From assembly GCA_937927195.1 (NCBI GenBank), contig CALBCY010000042.1, forward strand, positions 1 through 62,336: DNA of 62,336 nucleotides. The letters run 5' to 3'. The stretch's first letter is position 1. Every line of letters begins with the position of its first letter. Origin of the DNA: an uncultured Chitinophagales bacterium. Lineage in GTDB: Bacteria > Bacteroidota > Bacteroidia > Chitinophagales > UBA2359. Of this stretch, positions 16,451 to 24,787 are shown one piece after another. Position numbers and translations under genes: made by a program. A model generated the notes under the pieces. The model saw nothing but the letters and a program-made list of their open reading frames with translations. It was not told the origin of the DNA and did no database searches.

Positions 16451-17458
16451 CTAAGCAAAGCCTTCTACTCCATTCACAGTCGTATATTTAAAGCTTAACT
16501 TTTTGTCTGGATAAATATGTTTAAAAGCAGATTGAACCATCATGGTTCCTTCGTGAAATCCGCAAAGGATCAGTTTTAGTTTTCCACTGTAGGTGTTGAT
16601 GTCACCAATTGCGTAAATACCTGGAACATTGGTTGAATAATCCAAAGTATTCACCTCAATTGCATTCTTGTTGATGGTCAATCCCCAATCGGCGATTGGG
16701 CCAAGTTTTGGAGAAAGTCCAAAGAGCGGCACGAAATGATCTGTTTGTTTTAAGATTTCGCCTTCCTCTTTCGTTTTAATAACCACCTCGTTTAAGCGAC
16801 CATTGCCATTTAATCCGACGACTTGCGCATTGGTGATCAATTTTATTTTACCAGCACTGGCAAGATCATGTACCTTTTCGGCAGAATCCAAAGCTCCACG
16901 GAAGCTTGTTCTTCTGTGAATCAAAGAAACTTCGCTGGCAATGTCGGCCAAGAAAATAGTCCAATCTAAGGCAGAATCTCCACCCCCTGCAAGGACAACT
17001 TTTTTGTCTCTGTACAATTCTGGATCTTTGATGATGTATTCCACACCTTTGTCTTCGAAATCTGAAATGTTTCCAATTGGTGGTTTTCTTGGTTCAAAGC
17101 AACCCAATCCACCAGCTATCGCGATAATTGGAGCAAGGTGAACCGTTCCTCTGCTCGTGATTAACTTAAATCTTCCGTCTTCCATTTTTTCAATGGTTTC
17201 CGCTCTTTCGCCAAGTGTGAACCCTGGCTTGAAAGGTTCGATTTGTTCCATCAATCGGTCTACCAATTCTCCAGCAAGAATAGATGGATAACCTGGAATG
17301 TCGTAAATTGGTTTCTTTGGATAAATCTCTGTCAATTGTCCGCCTGGTTCAGCAAGGCTGTCGATCAAATGGCAGCGCAGCTTTAAAAGGCCAGCTTCAA
17401 ATACTGAAAACAATCCACATGGACCAGCTCCGATGATTAATATGTCCGTTTCTATCAT
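16451..17458 (-). CDS. Ferredoxin--NADP reductase, thioredoxin reductase-like
   Basis: This 335-residue flavoprotein has two dinucleotide folds: FAD-binding IIGAGPCG (8-15) and NADPH-binding VLAGGGDSALD. The CxxC of thioredoxin reductases is absent; it has the compact FNR (YumC-like) pattern with GLSPKLGPIADWGL and the GIYAIGDINTY FAD motif. Such enzymes pass electrons from NADPH to ferredoxin. As the last gene of the sulfite reductase operon it plausibly supplies reduced ferredoxin to the siroheme enzyme. It follows cysH after a 124-base gap and ends at the shared inverted repeat. Confidence 0.9.
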   Translation of the reverse strand: MIETDILIIGAGPCGLFSVFEAGLLKLRCHLIDSLAEPGGQLTEIYPKKPIYDIPGYPSILAGELVDRLMEQIEPFKPGFTLGERAETIEKMEDGRFKLITSRGTVHLAPIIAIAGGLGCFEPRKPPIGNISDFEDKGVEYIIKDPELYRDKKVVLAGGGDSALDWTIFLADIASEVSLIHRRTSFRGALDSAEKVHDLASAGKIKLITNAQVVGLNGNGRLNEVVIKTKEEGEILKQTDHFVPLFGLSPKLGPIADWGLTINKNAIEVNTLDYSTNVPGIYAIGDINTYSGKLKLILCGFHEGTMMVQSAFKHIYPDKKLSFKYTTVNGVEGFA

Positions 17459-17582
17459 TTTATTAAATGTTTATTTCTTGTTTGTCTAATGGTTCTTTGT
17501 TTTTGCAAAAGCAAAACTATTTAATTCGCTTTAGTATGAAACGATAAATTGCAATATTGTTTTATCGAATCTTATATTTTAC

Positions 17583-18281
17583 TTATTTATTTGAAAATAT
17601 TGGCTTCTTCTTTGGCGGATTACCAGCGTGAAGGCCACATTCTGTTTTTGTTTTTCCGAGCCAGCGTCCCGAGCGTCCTTCTCCTTTGATTGTACAATGA
17701 GTGCAGCCAATAGAGTGATATCCTTCTTTCTTCAATGGATGTTCCGGCAATTCATTCTCCTCAAAATAGGTCCTAACATCCGTTGGGTTTTGATCTATTA
17801 TTGGGTGAAATTTTATCATTCCAGAACTGTCATCAAAAATGTTCATTCCAGCTCTAAAATGAGTTTGGTAACCCAGCAAGCCGCTGATCCAAACTTTGTA
17901 ATTTACTTTGATTGCATCCATTGGAACAGTTTTGTTGACCATGCAGCAAAGGTCTGGATCGGAGGTCCAGGTTTTTTCCAGTTTTGTGATTTCGTTTTGA
18001 GTCGGATCTGGAAAGATATCAACCACTTTTAAATCGAATTCATTTTGGATCATTTGACGATAGGCCAATGTTTCTGCAAAATGGTAGGTGGTGTTTAAAA
18101 AATGAACTGGTTGACTTGGCCGAACCTCTTTGATCAGATGTAAAAGATAAACCGAGGAGGCACCGAAAGAGGAGGTGAATAGAATTTCCTCTTCACTAAA
18201 ATGCTTGTATAACATCCTAATCCGCCCTTTGGGCGAGAGAGGAGCAAACTGCTCATTCAAACTATTTAAATCCTTCTTCAT
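17583..18281 (-). CDS. cysH: Phosphoadenylyl-/adenylyl-sulfate reductase
   Basis: CysH reduces activated sulfate (APS or PAPS) to sulfite with thioredoxin. The 232 residues show the substrate-binding SSFGASSVYLLHL and HFLNTTYHF segments, the paired cysteines Cys112-Cys113 and Cys193-x2-Cys196 that bind a 4Fe-4S cluster, and the catalytic Cys215 in KTECGLH. The four cluster cysteines mark the APS-type (assimilatory) reductase. It is 13 bases downstream of the siroheme dehydrogenase gene. The ATP sulfurylase genes that usually accompany it are not in this operon. Confidence 0.95.
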   Translation of the reverse strand: MKKDLNSLNEQFAPLSPKGRIRMLYKHFSEEEILFTSSFGASSVYLLHLIKEVRPSQPVHFLNTTYHFAETLAYRQMIQNEFDLKVVDIFPDPTQNEITKLEKTWTSDPDLCCMVNKTVPMDAIKVNYKVWISGLLGYQTHFRAGMNIFDDSSGMIKFHPIIDQNPTDVRTYFEENELPEHPLKKEGYHSIGCTHCTIKGEGRSGRWLGKTKTECGLHAGNPPKKKPIFSNK

Positions 18282-18294
18282 ACCTAATGCCCTC

Positions 18295-18876
18295 CTAGTT
18301 CAACAAACCAGCGGTCAATTCGTTTAGTTTTTTTACTTTGTATTCAAAATCTCCTTTTAACTGATCTCTGAATACTTTCAAATTGTTTAATAGATCGGCT
18401 GTATCATCGGGCAAAATTTCTTCCAATAATTGTCTGAATCGTTTTGCAAAAGTAGGGGATTGCCCGTTTGTTGAAATTGCGACTTTAAGATTTCCTCTAG
18501 TAACAATGGACCCCAAGTAAAAATCGCAGAGGTCGGGTGTATCAGCAACATTGATTAAAATTCCTCTAGCTTTTGCTTCTTGTTGAACCGTAGCATTTAA
18601 TTCCTGAAAACAAGTTGCAGCAACAGCGAGGTCTTTTCCATCTAAATCTGATGGCTGAAATTTCCTTTTGATCACGGTGATGTTTTCTTTGCCTTTTATG
18701 ATGTCATAAATCTCTTCACGGACTTCAGGAGCGACAATTGTGATTTGTGCATCAGGACTACTTTTGATGATGAAACTCATTTTTTCAAGACCAACTTCTC
18801 CTGCACCAACAATCAACATTTGAAGCTTGTGAAGTTTCAAAAAAATTGGGTAGAGCGGATTTCTATCTGTTTGCAT
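18295..18876 (-). CDS. Precorrin-2 dehydrogenase / sirohydrochlorin ferrochelatase
   Basis: This is the CysG N-terminal (Met8p-like) enzyme that oxidises precorrin-2 and inserts iron to give siroheme. The 193 residues start with LYPIFLKL and a Rossmann GAGEVG (24-29). They contain the NVADTPDLCDFYLGSIVTRG block, in which the Asp acts in both oxidation and chelation, and the STNGQSPTFAKRFRQLLEE helix. The methyltransferase half of CysG is a separate gene (cobA) just upstream. Together they make the cofactor of the sulfite reductase at the head of the operon. Confidence 0.93.
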   Translation of the reverse strand: MQTDRNPLYPIFLKLHKLQMLIVGAGEVGLEKMSFIIKSSPDAQITIVAPEVREEIYDIIKGKENITVIKRKFQPSDLDGKDLAVAATCFQELNATVQQEAKARGILINVADTPDLCDFYLGSIVTRGNLKVAISTNGQSPTFAKRFRQLLEEILPDDTADLLNNLKVFRDQLKGDFEYKVKKLNELTAGLLN

Positions 18877-18945
18877 TTGACTATTTGTTTGCTTTTAATG
18901 GAACTTTGATTGTTCGGGTGAAATTATAGCTTGAGTTTATTCTGA

Positions 18946-19764
18946 TTAAATATTGGCCGTTGCCAATACTTGTATTTCTTCAGATTTGGAGGCAATGTTT
19001 GGTTTACGGTCCGATTCATCGATTGATTCAGAATACAAAGGATGTAATTTTACCACCTCTCCAATGGTTATAACAGCCGGAGATGAAAGTCCTGAATTTT
19101 TAACTGCTTCCTCAATATGGTCTACAGTCGAAAGCACGACTTTTTGTTGTGGTAAAGAACCATTTTGAACGATCATTACAGGAGCATTTCCTCTTTTGTT
19201 TTCTTTGAAAGCTTCGACGATAAAAGGCAATTTTCTTACACCCATTAAAATAACCACGGTGGCGGTTGATTGAGCAGCCAATTGAATATCACTTGAAAAC
19301 TCAGCTAACTTTTTAGTAGCGGTGATTACCCAAAAGCTTTCACTATAATTTCTTCTGGTTAATGGAACAGCCTGCAGTTCAGGAACAGCAATGCAGCTGG
19401 AAATTCCTGGGATAATTTCTACTGGCAAGTCGAATAATTGAGCATATTCTAATTCTTCATGACCTCTGCCAAAAACAAAAGGATCGCCCCCTTTCAATCT
19501 TACCACATGATTTCCTTCCATTGCCTTTTGGGCAATTAAGGCATTGATGTCCTCCTGTTTGTGACTGTGTTGGCCAGCTCTTTTTCCCACAAAAATTCTT
19601 TCTGCAGTTTCTGGAGCATAGTCCAAAAGCGCTTCATTGGAGAGGGCGTCATACAAAACCACATCTGCACAAGTAATTGCTTTTACACCTTTAACGGTGA
19701 TTAAATCTGGATCGCCTGGTCCCGCTCCTACGAGCGTTATTTTTCCATTTTGTATAAATTGCAT
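18946..19764 (-). CDS. cobA: Uroporphyrinogen-III C-methyltransferase
   Basis: This SAM-dependent enzyme methylates uroporphyrinogen III at C2 and C7 to give precorrin-2, the branch point to siroheme. It shows LVGAGPGDPDLITVKG near the N-terminus, DVVLYDAL, the RLKGGDPFVFGRGHEE loop and GISSCIAVPELQAVPLTRR, all classic for SUMT. The last 25 residues (after KLHPLYSES) are a poorly conserved tail. It starts five bases after the sulfite reductase stop, so the two are clearly cotranscribed. Confidence 0.95.
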   Translation of the reverse strand: MQFIQNGKITLVGAGPGDPDLITVKGVKAITCADVVLYDALSNEALLDYAPETAERIFVGKRAGQHSHKQEDINALIAQKAMEGNHVVRLKGGDPFVFGRGHEELEYAQLFDLPVEIIPGISSCIAVPELQAVPLTRRNYSESFWVITATKKLAEFSSDIQLAAQSTATVVILMGVRKLPFIVEAFKENKRGNAPVMIVQNGSLPQQKVVLSTVDHIEEAVKNSGLSSPAVITIGEVVKLHPLYSESIDESDRKPNIASKSEEIQVLATANI

Positions 19765-19769
19765 CTGTA

Positions 19770-21911
19770 TTAGGCTTTGTAGTAATTTCCAATTACAGTT
19801 TTATCATCGCTGTGATTGTCGAGCTGTGCAGCTCTGTATGTGGTTATTAAATTAGAAAACTCCAAAGCCTTGTTTAGGAAGCTTGTAGCAAACTCTTTAC
19901 TTGGTTCTTGCTTTTTAATACTCAAAGCAAATTCTGTAAAATCACTGTCAAGTTTTATCTTGCCGGTCTCAACCATTTTCTCCTGAAAATCATTGATGAT
20001 GCCAATGTGCGTGTTGCATAAAACATCTTCGCTCAACAAAATACCTTTGGCTCCAATTACAACAGAGCTGTAAGTATGGTAAAGGCTATCTGCAAAGGCT
20101 TCTTCTTTAAGTGAAATGCCAGCCAATTCGACTTTCTCTTTTGCTTCGGCTAGAATGGTCCCAACCATATCGTAACTAACACCAGCACATTCTCCTACAC
20201 CAATTGCTTGCTCATAATTGTGGTCTTCTCCCCAATCTTGATAATCACTGTCTGTCAAATTGGTTTTGTCGCCAAGAGGTTTTAAAAGATCGTAAAAATA
20301 CTTTTTACCTAATCTGTAATAATAATCGTTGAAGTATTCCCCTTCGGTTCGTTTATCATCGTAATCATTTAATAAGAAGCGAATAACATCGAGGGTTCTT
20401 TTTGTTGGAACTTTGATAACTTTCTCAGCGACAAAACCTTTGCCTTCTGGATCGACTCCTCCACCCAAAACAACCTGCATGGCTGGTGCGATTAGTGCTC
20501 CTGTTCTGATCGAGCTTCCGTGGAATCCAATTTGTGCCGCCATGTGCTGTCCACAAGCATTCATGCAACCACTGATTTTGATTTGGATGTTGGTTTCATC
20601 ATAATACTCAGGAAACTCATCTTGAATCAATTTTTCAAGGACTTCGCTTAAACCTGTGCTGTTGGTTACTCCTAGATTGCAGGTATCAGTTCCTGGACAG
20701 GCCGTAATGTCACCAATGGTTCCAAAACCAGGATCAGCAAGATCCAATGCTTTGAGCTTAGTGTATAAGTAAGGAATGGTTTCTTTTCTTACAAACTTCA
20801 AGATCATTCCTTGGTTAACAGTTAAGCGAATATCATCTGAACAACATTCTGAAATGACTGCAGCCAGTTGTCTTGCTTTTTCAGCTTGTATGTCTCCTAA
20901 TAATATTTTTACCTTAACCGCATAAAAACCTTTTTGCTTTTGTTCGACAACATTTGTTTTGTGCCATTTTTGATAAGCTTCTTCATCGTCAATTGAATAA
21001 GCTGGAATTTCAAATTCTGGAGCAGGGCCCGCTTGAGGGACAATATCTCTGTCAATAACGACTGATTTGGTTTTGATAGAAATTCTTTCTTCCTCGACTA
21101 ATTTCATGAAAGCTTCCAATCCAAGAGATTTTACCAAATATTTCATTCTGGCCTTGTGTCGTTTGCTTCTTTCTCCATGACGATCGAATACACGGATTGC
21201 TGCTTCCATGAAAGGAATAATTTGGTCTTCTTCCAAGAATTCATAGGCAGTTTGTGCAACAATGGATTGAGCGCCAAGCCCACCAGCGATGACAACTTTA
21301 AATCCGCGAACTTCTTTTCCATCAACTTCTTTCAATTTGGGGATGAATCCAAAGTCATGGAAATAAGTAAAGGCAGAATCTTTTTCACTGGAAGAGAAAG
21401 CAGGTTTGATTTTTCTTCCCATTTCTTGACAAATGGGGTTTCTGAGAAAGTATTTAAATGCTGTATAAACGTAAGGCGAAATATCGAATGGTTCATTGGG
21501 GTCAATCCCTGCCATTGCAGAACCAGTTAGATTTCTTACTGTGTTTCCGCAAGCTTCTCTGGCTGTGATTTGCTTACCTTCAAGCAGTTCCCATATTTGT
21601 GGTGCATCATCCAATTTGACATGGTGCATTTGAATGTTTTGTCTGGTTGTCAGGTGGAGGTTTCCGTTGGTGAATTTTTCTGAAATGTCCGCCATTCTGA
21701 TCAATTGTTCAGGAGTCATTTTACCAAAGGGCACTTTGATTCTGAACATATGAACACCTGTTTGTCTTTGCCCATAAACTCCCCTTGTAAGACGGAAGTG
21801 TTTGAACTTATCCTCCACCATTTTACCGGATTTGAAGTCAGCTATTTTTTGATTGAGCTCAACGATGTCAATTTGAGCCTCTTTACTTACTTGATCATTA
21901 TTAACTTTCAT
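19770..21911 (-). CDS. Siroheme sulfite/nitrite reductase-type protein with C-terminal HEPN-like extension
   Basis: The first about 560 of 713 residues form a ferredoxin-type sulfite/nitrite reductase: two ferredoxin-like half domains (VHMFRIKVPFG and KGFYAVKVKI starts), the siroheme-binding RNLTGSAMAGIDP region and cluster ligands Cys405-x5-Cys411 and Cys449-x3-Cys453. The operon (cobA, siroheme synthase, cysH, FNR) argues for sulfite as substrate, giving sulfide for cysteine. The last about 140 residues (from about 570) are helical and HEPN-like (DSLYHTYSSVVIGAKGILLSE, ALEFSNLITTYR), an extension seen in Bacteroidota homologues. The ATG is 22 bases after an attenuator terminator, so expression depends on readthrough. 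Confidence 0.92.
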   Translation of the reverse strand: MKVNNDQVSKEAQIDIVELNQKIADFKSGKMVEDKFKHFRLTRGVYGQRQTGVHMFRIKVPFGKMTPEQLIRMADISEKFTNGNLHLTTRQNIQMHHVKLDDAPQIWELLEGKQITAREACGNTVRNLTGSAMAGIDPNEPFDISPYVYTAFKYFLRNPICQEMGRKIKPAFSSSEKDSAFTYFHDFGFIPKLKEVDGKEVRGFKVVIAGGLGAQSIVAQTAYEFLEEDQIIPFMEAAIRVFDRHGERSKRHKARMKYLVKSLGLEAFMKLVEEERISIKTKSVVIDRDIVPQAGPAPEFEIPAYSIDDEEAYQKWHKTNVVEQKQKGFYAVKVKILLGDIQAEKARQLAAVISECCSDDIRLTVNQGMILKFVRKETIPYLYTKLKALDLADPGFGTIGDITACPGTDTCNLGVTNSTGLSEVLEKLIQDEFPEYYDETNIQIKISGCMNACGQHMAAQIGFHGSSIRTGALIAPAMQVVLGGGVDPEGKGFVAEKVIKVPTKRTLDVIRFLLNDYDDKRTEGEYFNDYYYRLGKKYFYDLLKPLGDKTNLTDSDYQDWGEDHNYEQAIGVGECAGVSYDMVGTILAEAKEKVELAGISLKEEAFADSLYHTYSSVVIGAKGILLSEDVLCNTHIGIINDFQEKMVETGKIKLDSDFTEFALSIKKQEPSKEFATSFLNKALEFSNLITTYRAAQLDNHSDDKTVIGNYYKA

Positions 21912-21932
21912 TATTTTGTTGATTTATTTCAT

Positions 21933-21967
21933 AAAAAAACCCTTCTTCACGCAGTGAAGAAGGGTTT
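21933..21967 (-). terminator. Attenuator terminator B, before the sulfite reductase gene
   Basis: On the minus strand AAACCCTTCTTCAC (21967-21954) pairs perfectly over 14 bp with GTGAAGAAGGGTTT (21950-21937) around a TGC loop, followed by seven T residues. It ends 22 bases before the sulfite reductase ATG. Its 5' arm CCCTTCTTC can alternatively pair with GAAGAAGGG inside leader ORF B (22026-22018), which would remove the terminator. Confidence 0.93.
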
Positions 21968-21990
21968 TTAAAGACTATTAATTTTTCATT

Positions 21991-22101
21991 TTATACATGC
22001 CAATAGCCTATTATTTTCCCTTCTTCTGTGGAACAACAACAACAGCAGCAGCAACAGCAAGATTGGTCTAATAGGTTGGTATACGTTATTTTTACTTTCA
22101 T
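21991..22101 (-). CDS. Leader peptide B with nine consecutive Cys codons
   Basis: This 36-codon ORF reads M-K-V-K-I-T-Y-T-N-L-L-D-Q-S, then nine cysteines in a row (TGC and TGT codons, 22059-22033), then S-T-E-E-G-K-I-I-G-Y-W-H-V and TAA. The codons for E-E-G directly after the Cys run (GAAGAAGGG) are complementary to the 5' arm of terminator B, 50 bases further on. A ribosome stalled at the Cys codons for lack of charged tRNA-Cys would leave this segment free to act as antiterminator. The start lies six bases after the T run of terminator A, so it is made only when that terminator is read through. The peptide itself probably has no function. Confidence 0.9.
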   Translation of the reverse strand: MKVKITYTNLLDQSCCCCCCCCCSTEEGKIIGYWHV

Positions 22102-22106
22102 GGTAC

Positions 22107-22140
22107 AAAAAAATCCCTTCTTCAATTAAGAAGAAGGGAT
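22107..22140 (-). terminator. Attenuator terminator A, between the two leader ORFs
   Basis: On the minus strand ATCCCTTCTTC (22140-22130) pairs perfectly over 11 bp with GAAGAAGGGAT (22123-22113) around TTAATT, followed by a run of T residues (22112-22107). Its 5' arm CTTCTTC can instead pair with GAAGAAG at 22184-22178, immediately after leader ORF A. Confidence 0.92.
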
Positions 22141-22184
22141 CAGTATTTTTTATTATTTCAAATAATGGGCTGATTAGCTTCTTC

Positions 22185-22235
22185 TCAGAGGTTAATACAA
22201 CAACAACAATTAATATTTGAAACTGATTTTATCAT
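22185..22235 (-). CDS. Leader peptide A with four consecutive Cys codons
   Basis: This 16-codon ORF reads M-I-K-S-V-S-N-I-N-C-C-C-C-I-N-L and TGA, with four TGT codons at 22208-22197. The stop codon overlaps the GAAGAAG antiterminator segment (22184-22178). It is too short for any gene finder, but the Cys run, the following terminator and the repetition of the same design in leader B make it convincing. It is the first of two attenuators in series ahead of the sulfite reductase operon. Confidence 0.85.
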   Translation of the reverse strand: MIKSVSNINCCCCINL

Positions 22236-22330
22236 TATGATTGTTAATTCTACACAAGTTTAAACCATTCTAAACAAATAATCAAATTTTGTTAACAAAT
22301 TTTACCTAACAACAAAAGGTATTGTAAAAA

Positions 22331-22353
22331 TGACAATTTGAGTCAGTTTGTCA
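22331..22353 (-). terminator. Weak candidate terminator after the TPR gene
   Basis: On the minus strand TGACAA, an 11-base loop and TTGTCA are followed by TTTTT, seven bases after the TPR stop codon. The stem is only 6 bp. It could separate the TPR gene from the leader region, or be an operator for the leader promoter. Confidence 0.35.
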
Positions 22354-22359
22354 ATTTCG

Positions 22360-23673
22360 TCATTTAATTATATAATCTAGTCTGGAGAAATAATTTTCTA
22401 CATCTACCTTTAGAGGCTTGGAAATAAGTGCATCGAGGAAAATCTGATACTCGTCCATATGAGTTCCTTGCCATTTGATAAAATAGTCAGGATCCCCGCT
22501 GCTAAGCAACCAATGGTTGTAAGCATCGAATAATTTTCTATCGTACAGGTCGAACTGAAAAACAAAAAGGTTGACCGGCATTTTTTGGTGATTGAGTTGC
22601 ATCCATAATTCGACAAAATTTGTTCGGATAAAATTGGTAGCAAGCACTAGGTTGTAACTGCCATCTTCCATCCTTCCAGATGTAGGAAGATTCAAAATGC
22701 CGTTTTCGCGCAACATGGTAAGCACATAAAGGAAGGCTTCTTCAAATGTATTTCTTTGATTTCTGTCTAATTGATATTTTGCATTTTGAGATTGAAGCTG
22801 GATCATAGAGTTATTGGCCATGACCATATCTGTATCAACTTGCTTTGGTTTGGCATTGATAATGTATTCAGGAACGTTGGCCCTTGTAAGCGTGTCTCCT
22901 GCTCGAAGTCTTTCTGCAAAGTATTCATAAGCCTCTACTACTTTGCGAGCTATTTCTTCTTCATTGTTGTATTTATCTCCTAGATTGACTTTGGGAATTT
23001 CACGCAAAAGGTTCAAATAAGTATCTGTTAGTAATTTACTTATTTCACTAAAACGGTCCGTTCCCCTCTCAATATTTAGAAACATTTCAGCATACATGAT
23101 GGCCCAGATTTTTTCATCTGAGTCAGCATAGTATTTGGCAGCCCAATAATAATTGTCAGAGTATAATGGTGAAGCCTTGATGCCTCTTTCCCAATGGTAA
23201 AGGGCTCTTTCAACATTGCCTCTTTCCATTTCAATCACCCCTCGATCAAAATACAAACCACCGCTATTAGGCAGCAATTGAATTCCAGCTTCAAGATAAT
23301 AGACTCCCTGATCATATTCTCCACTTAAATCATAGGAATTAGCGATCAATCGATAATACTTGGATTCGTTGGGAAAGTCTGTAATGAGTTTCTCTGCAAT
23401 TTTGATGGTCTTCTTAAAACCCTTCATTTTATAGTGACACATTGCAGTCTGATACTTGTATTCAGGTTTTTCAGAGTGTTGATCTGCTAGTTTTTTAAAA
23501 TGGTTTAGAGCATCTTCAAATTCCTGTATCTCGAAGCTTTCTCTTGCTTTTTTGAGATGGAATTCTTCGGCTGAACCTGGGTCCTGGCTAAAGAGCATTA
23601 AACTGGTAAAAAACATTAAAAAGATAAAAGGGATAATTCGGTTGTTCCCAAGTATTAAAATTATTGAGTGCAT
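22360..23673 (-). CDS. TPR-repeat exported protein
   Basis: The 437-residue protein begins with a hydrophobic signal (FIFLMFFTSLMLFSQ, cleavage near residue 30). TPR units follow from about residue 35 to 200, visible as FHLKKARESFEIQEFEDALN, YKYQTAMCHYKMKGFKKTI, YYRLIANSYDLSGEYDQGV and LYFDRGVIEMERGNVERAL. The C-terminal half (about 250-437) is unlike any domain I recognise and mixes helices with aromatic segments. A periplasmic scaffold is the best inference. It is upstream of the Cys-leader region on the same strand. Confidence 0.8.
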   Translation of the reverse strand: MHSIILILGNNRIIPFIFLMFFTSLMLFSQDPGSAEEFHLKKARESFEIQEFEDALNHFKKLADQHSEKPEYKYQTAMCHYKMKGFKKTIKIAEKLITDFPNESKYYRLIANSYDLSGEYDQGVYYLEAGIQLLPNSGGLYFDRGVIEMERGNVERALYHWERGIKASPLYSDNYYWAAKYYADSDEKIWAIMYAEMFLNIERGTDRFSEISKLLTDTYLNLLREIPKVNLGDKYNNEEEIARKVVEAYEYFAERLRAGDTLTRANVPEYIINAKPKQVDTDMVMANNSMIQLQSQNAKYQLDRNQRNTFEEAFLYVLTMLRENGILNLPTSGRMEDGSYNLVLATNFIRTNFVELWMQLNHQKMPVNLFVFQFDLYDRKLFDAYNHWLLSSGDPDYFIKWQGTHMDEYQIFLDALISKPLKVDVENYFSRLDYIIK

Positions 23674-23842
23674 TCTTTTCTATTTGTATAATATTTTGGA
23701 GGTTTTTGAAAGCTCACATCCAAAATTGAGCGTAAAAGTAAGCAATAAATAGTGCTTTTGTTAGACTGTGATAAAAGCCAAACGATTACTTTATTGGATA
23801 TTATACCAATTACAATTAAAGATGTCGCACAAATTGAAGAAT

Positions 23843-24508
23843 TTAGCGGCTACCAAACAGTAAACTGCCTATTCGGATTAAGGAGCTTCCCATTTTAAGT
23901 GCAATTTTGTAATCGCCTGACATTCCAAAGGATTTTTCTGTGAAATGCTTCACATCAATCAAATTTGAAGCAGCGATGTCTTCATAACAGGTCAATAAAG
24001 TAGAAAATTCTTTTTTGATTTGTTCTTGGTCATTGGTGAAAGTTCCCATTCCCATTACACCTTTGATACAGATGTTTTTCATTTCAATAAAATCTGGCTG
24101 TTTGAAAAAGTCTAATAACTCATTGGCAGAGAACCCGAACTTGGTATTTTCTTCAGCAATGTGGATTTGGACCAAGCAGTCAATTATTCGATCGTTTTGA
24201 AGGGCTCTTTTATTTATCTCTTTAAGTAACTTTAGGCTATCGACTGAATGAATCATTGAAACAAAAGGAGCAATATATTTCACCTTGTTGCTTTGAAGGT
24301 GTCCAATAAAATGCCAATTTATATCTTCAGGTAATTGACTTTGTTTTTCGACCAATTCGTTGACGTAGTTTTCGCCGAAGATTCTATGACCTGCTTGGTA
24401 GAATCCCAAAATGTCTGATACTGGTTTTAACTTTGAAACAGCCACCAAATTACAATTGTAATTCTCCAATTCTGTAATTATTTGTTTGTAAGTTTGAAGT
24501 TGAATCAT
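23843..24508 (-). CDS. YggS-family PLP homeostasis protein
   Basis: YggS/PLPBP proteins bind pyridoxal 5'-phosphate without a known catalytic role and keep vitamin B6 and amino-acid pools in balance. The 221 residues form a single alanine-racemase-like barrel. The PLP lysine is Lys26 in AVSKLKP, followed by FGENYVNEL, WHFIGHLQSNK, SVDSLKL, the GVMGMGTF strand and a C-terminal SFGMSGDYKIALKMGSSLIR with IGSLLFGSR, all family hallmarks. It is monocistronic and lies between the TPR gene and a divergent lipoprotein gene. Confidence 0.93.
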   Translation of the reverse strand: MIQLQTYKQIITELENYNCNLVAVSKLKPVSDILGFYQAGHRIFGENYVNELVEKQSQLPEDINWHFIGHLQSNKVKYIAPFVSMIHSVDSLKLLKEINKRALQNDRIIDCLVQIHIAEENTKFGFSANELLDFFKQPDFIEMKNICIKGVMGMGTFTNDQEQIKKEFSTLLTCYEDIAASNLIDVKHFTEKSFGMSGDYKIALKMGSSLIRIGSLLFGSR

Positions 24509-24787
24509 TGAATGATTTTTTATTGATTGTATTTATTGATTGTATTGGTTTTGAAATGTAAGATATGACCAATTCTACTGTGGCATGGTTTTTCTAAGTT
24601 AAAAATGAAAGCTTAGGCTTATTATTGAGTTTTATATTGAGTTTTAGAATTCAAATCAATTTTTGTAAAAAGTTTTGAATTCTTTTATTAAATGAAAATA
24701 AGTGAATTTAGTTTTATTGAAAACATAAAAAACATTAAGAATTTAGAAATTCACCAATGATTCCTCTTGAATCCGTTATTTATTAAA

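Noticed and set aside
21912..22359. SAM or other metabolite riboswitch upstream of the sulfite reductase gene
   Set aside because: The region is fully explained by two short ORFs and two simple hairpins; no riboswitch core was recognised.
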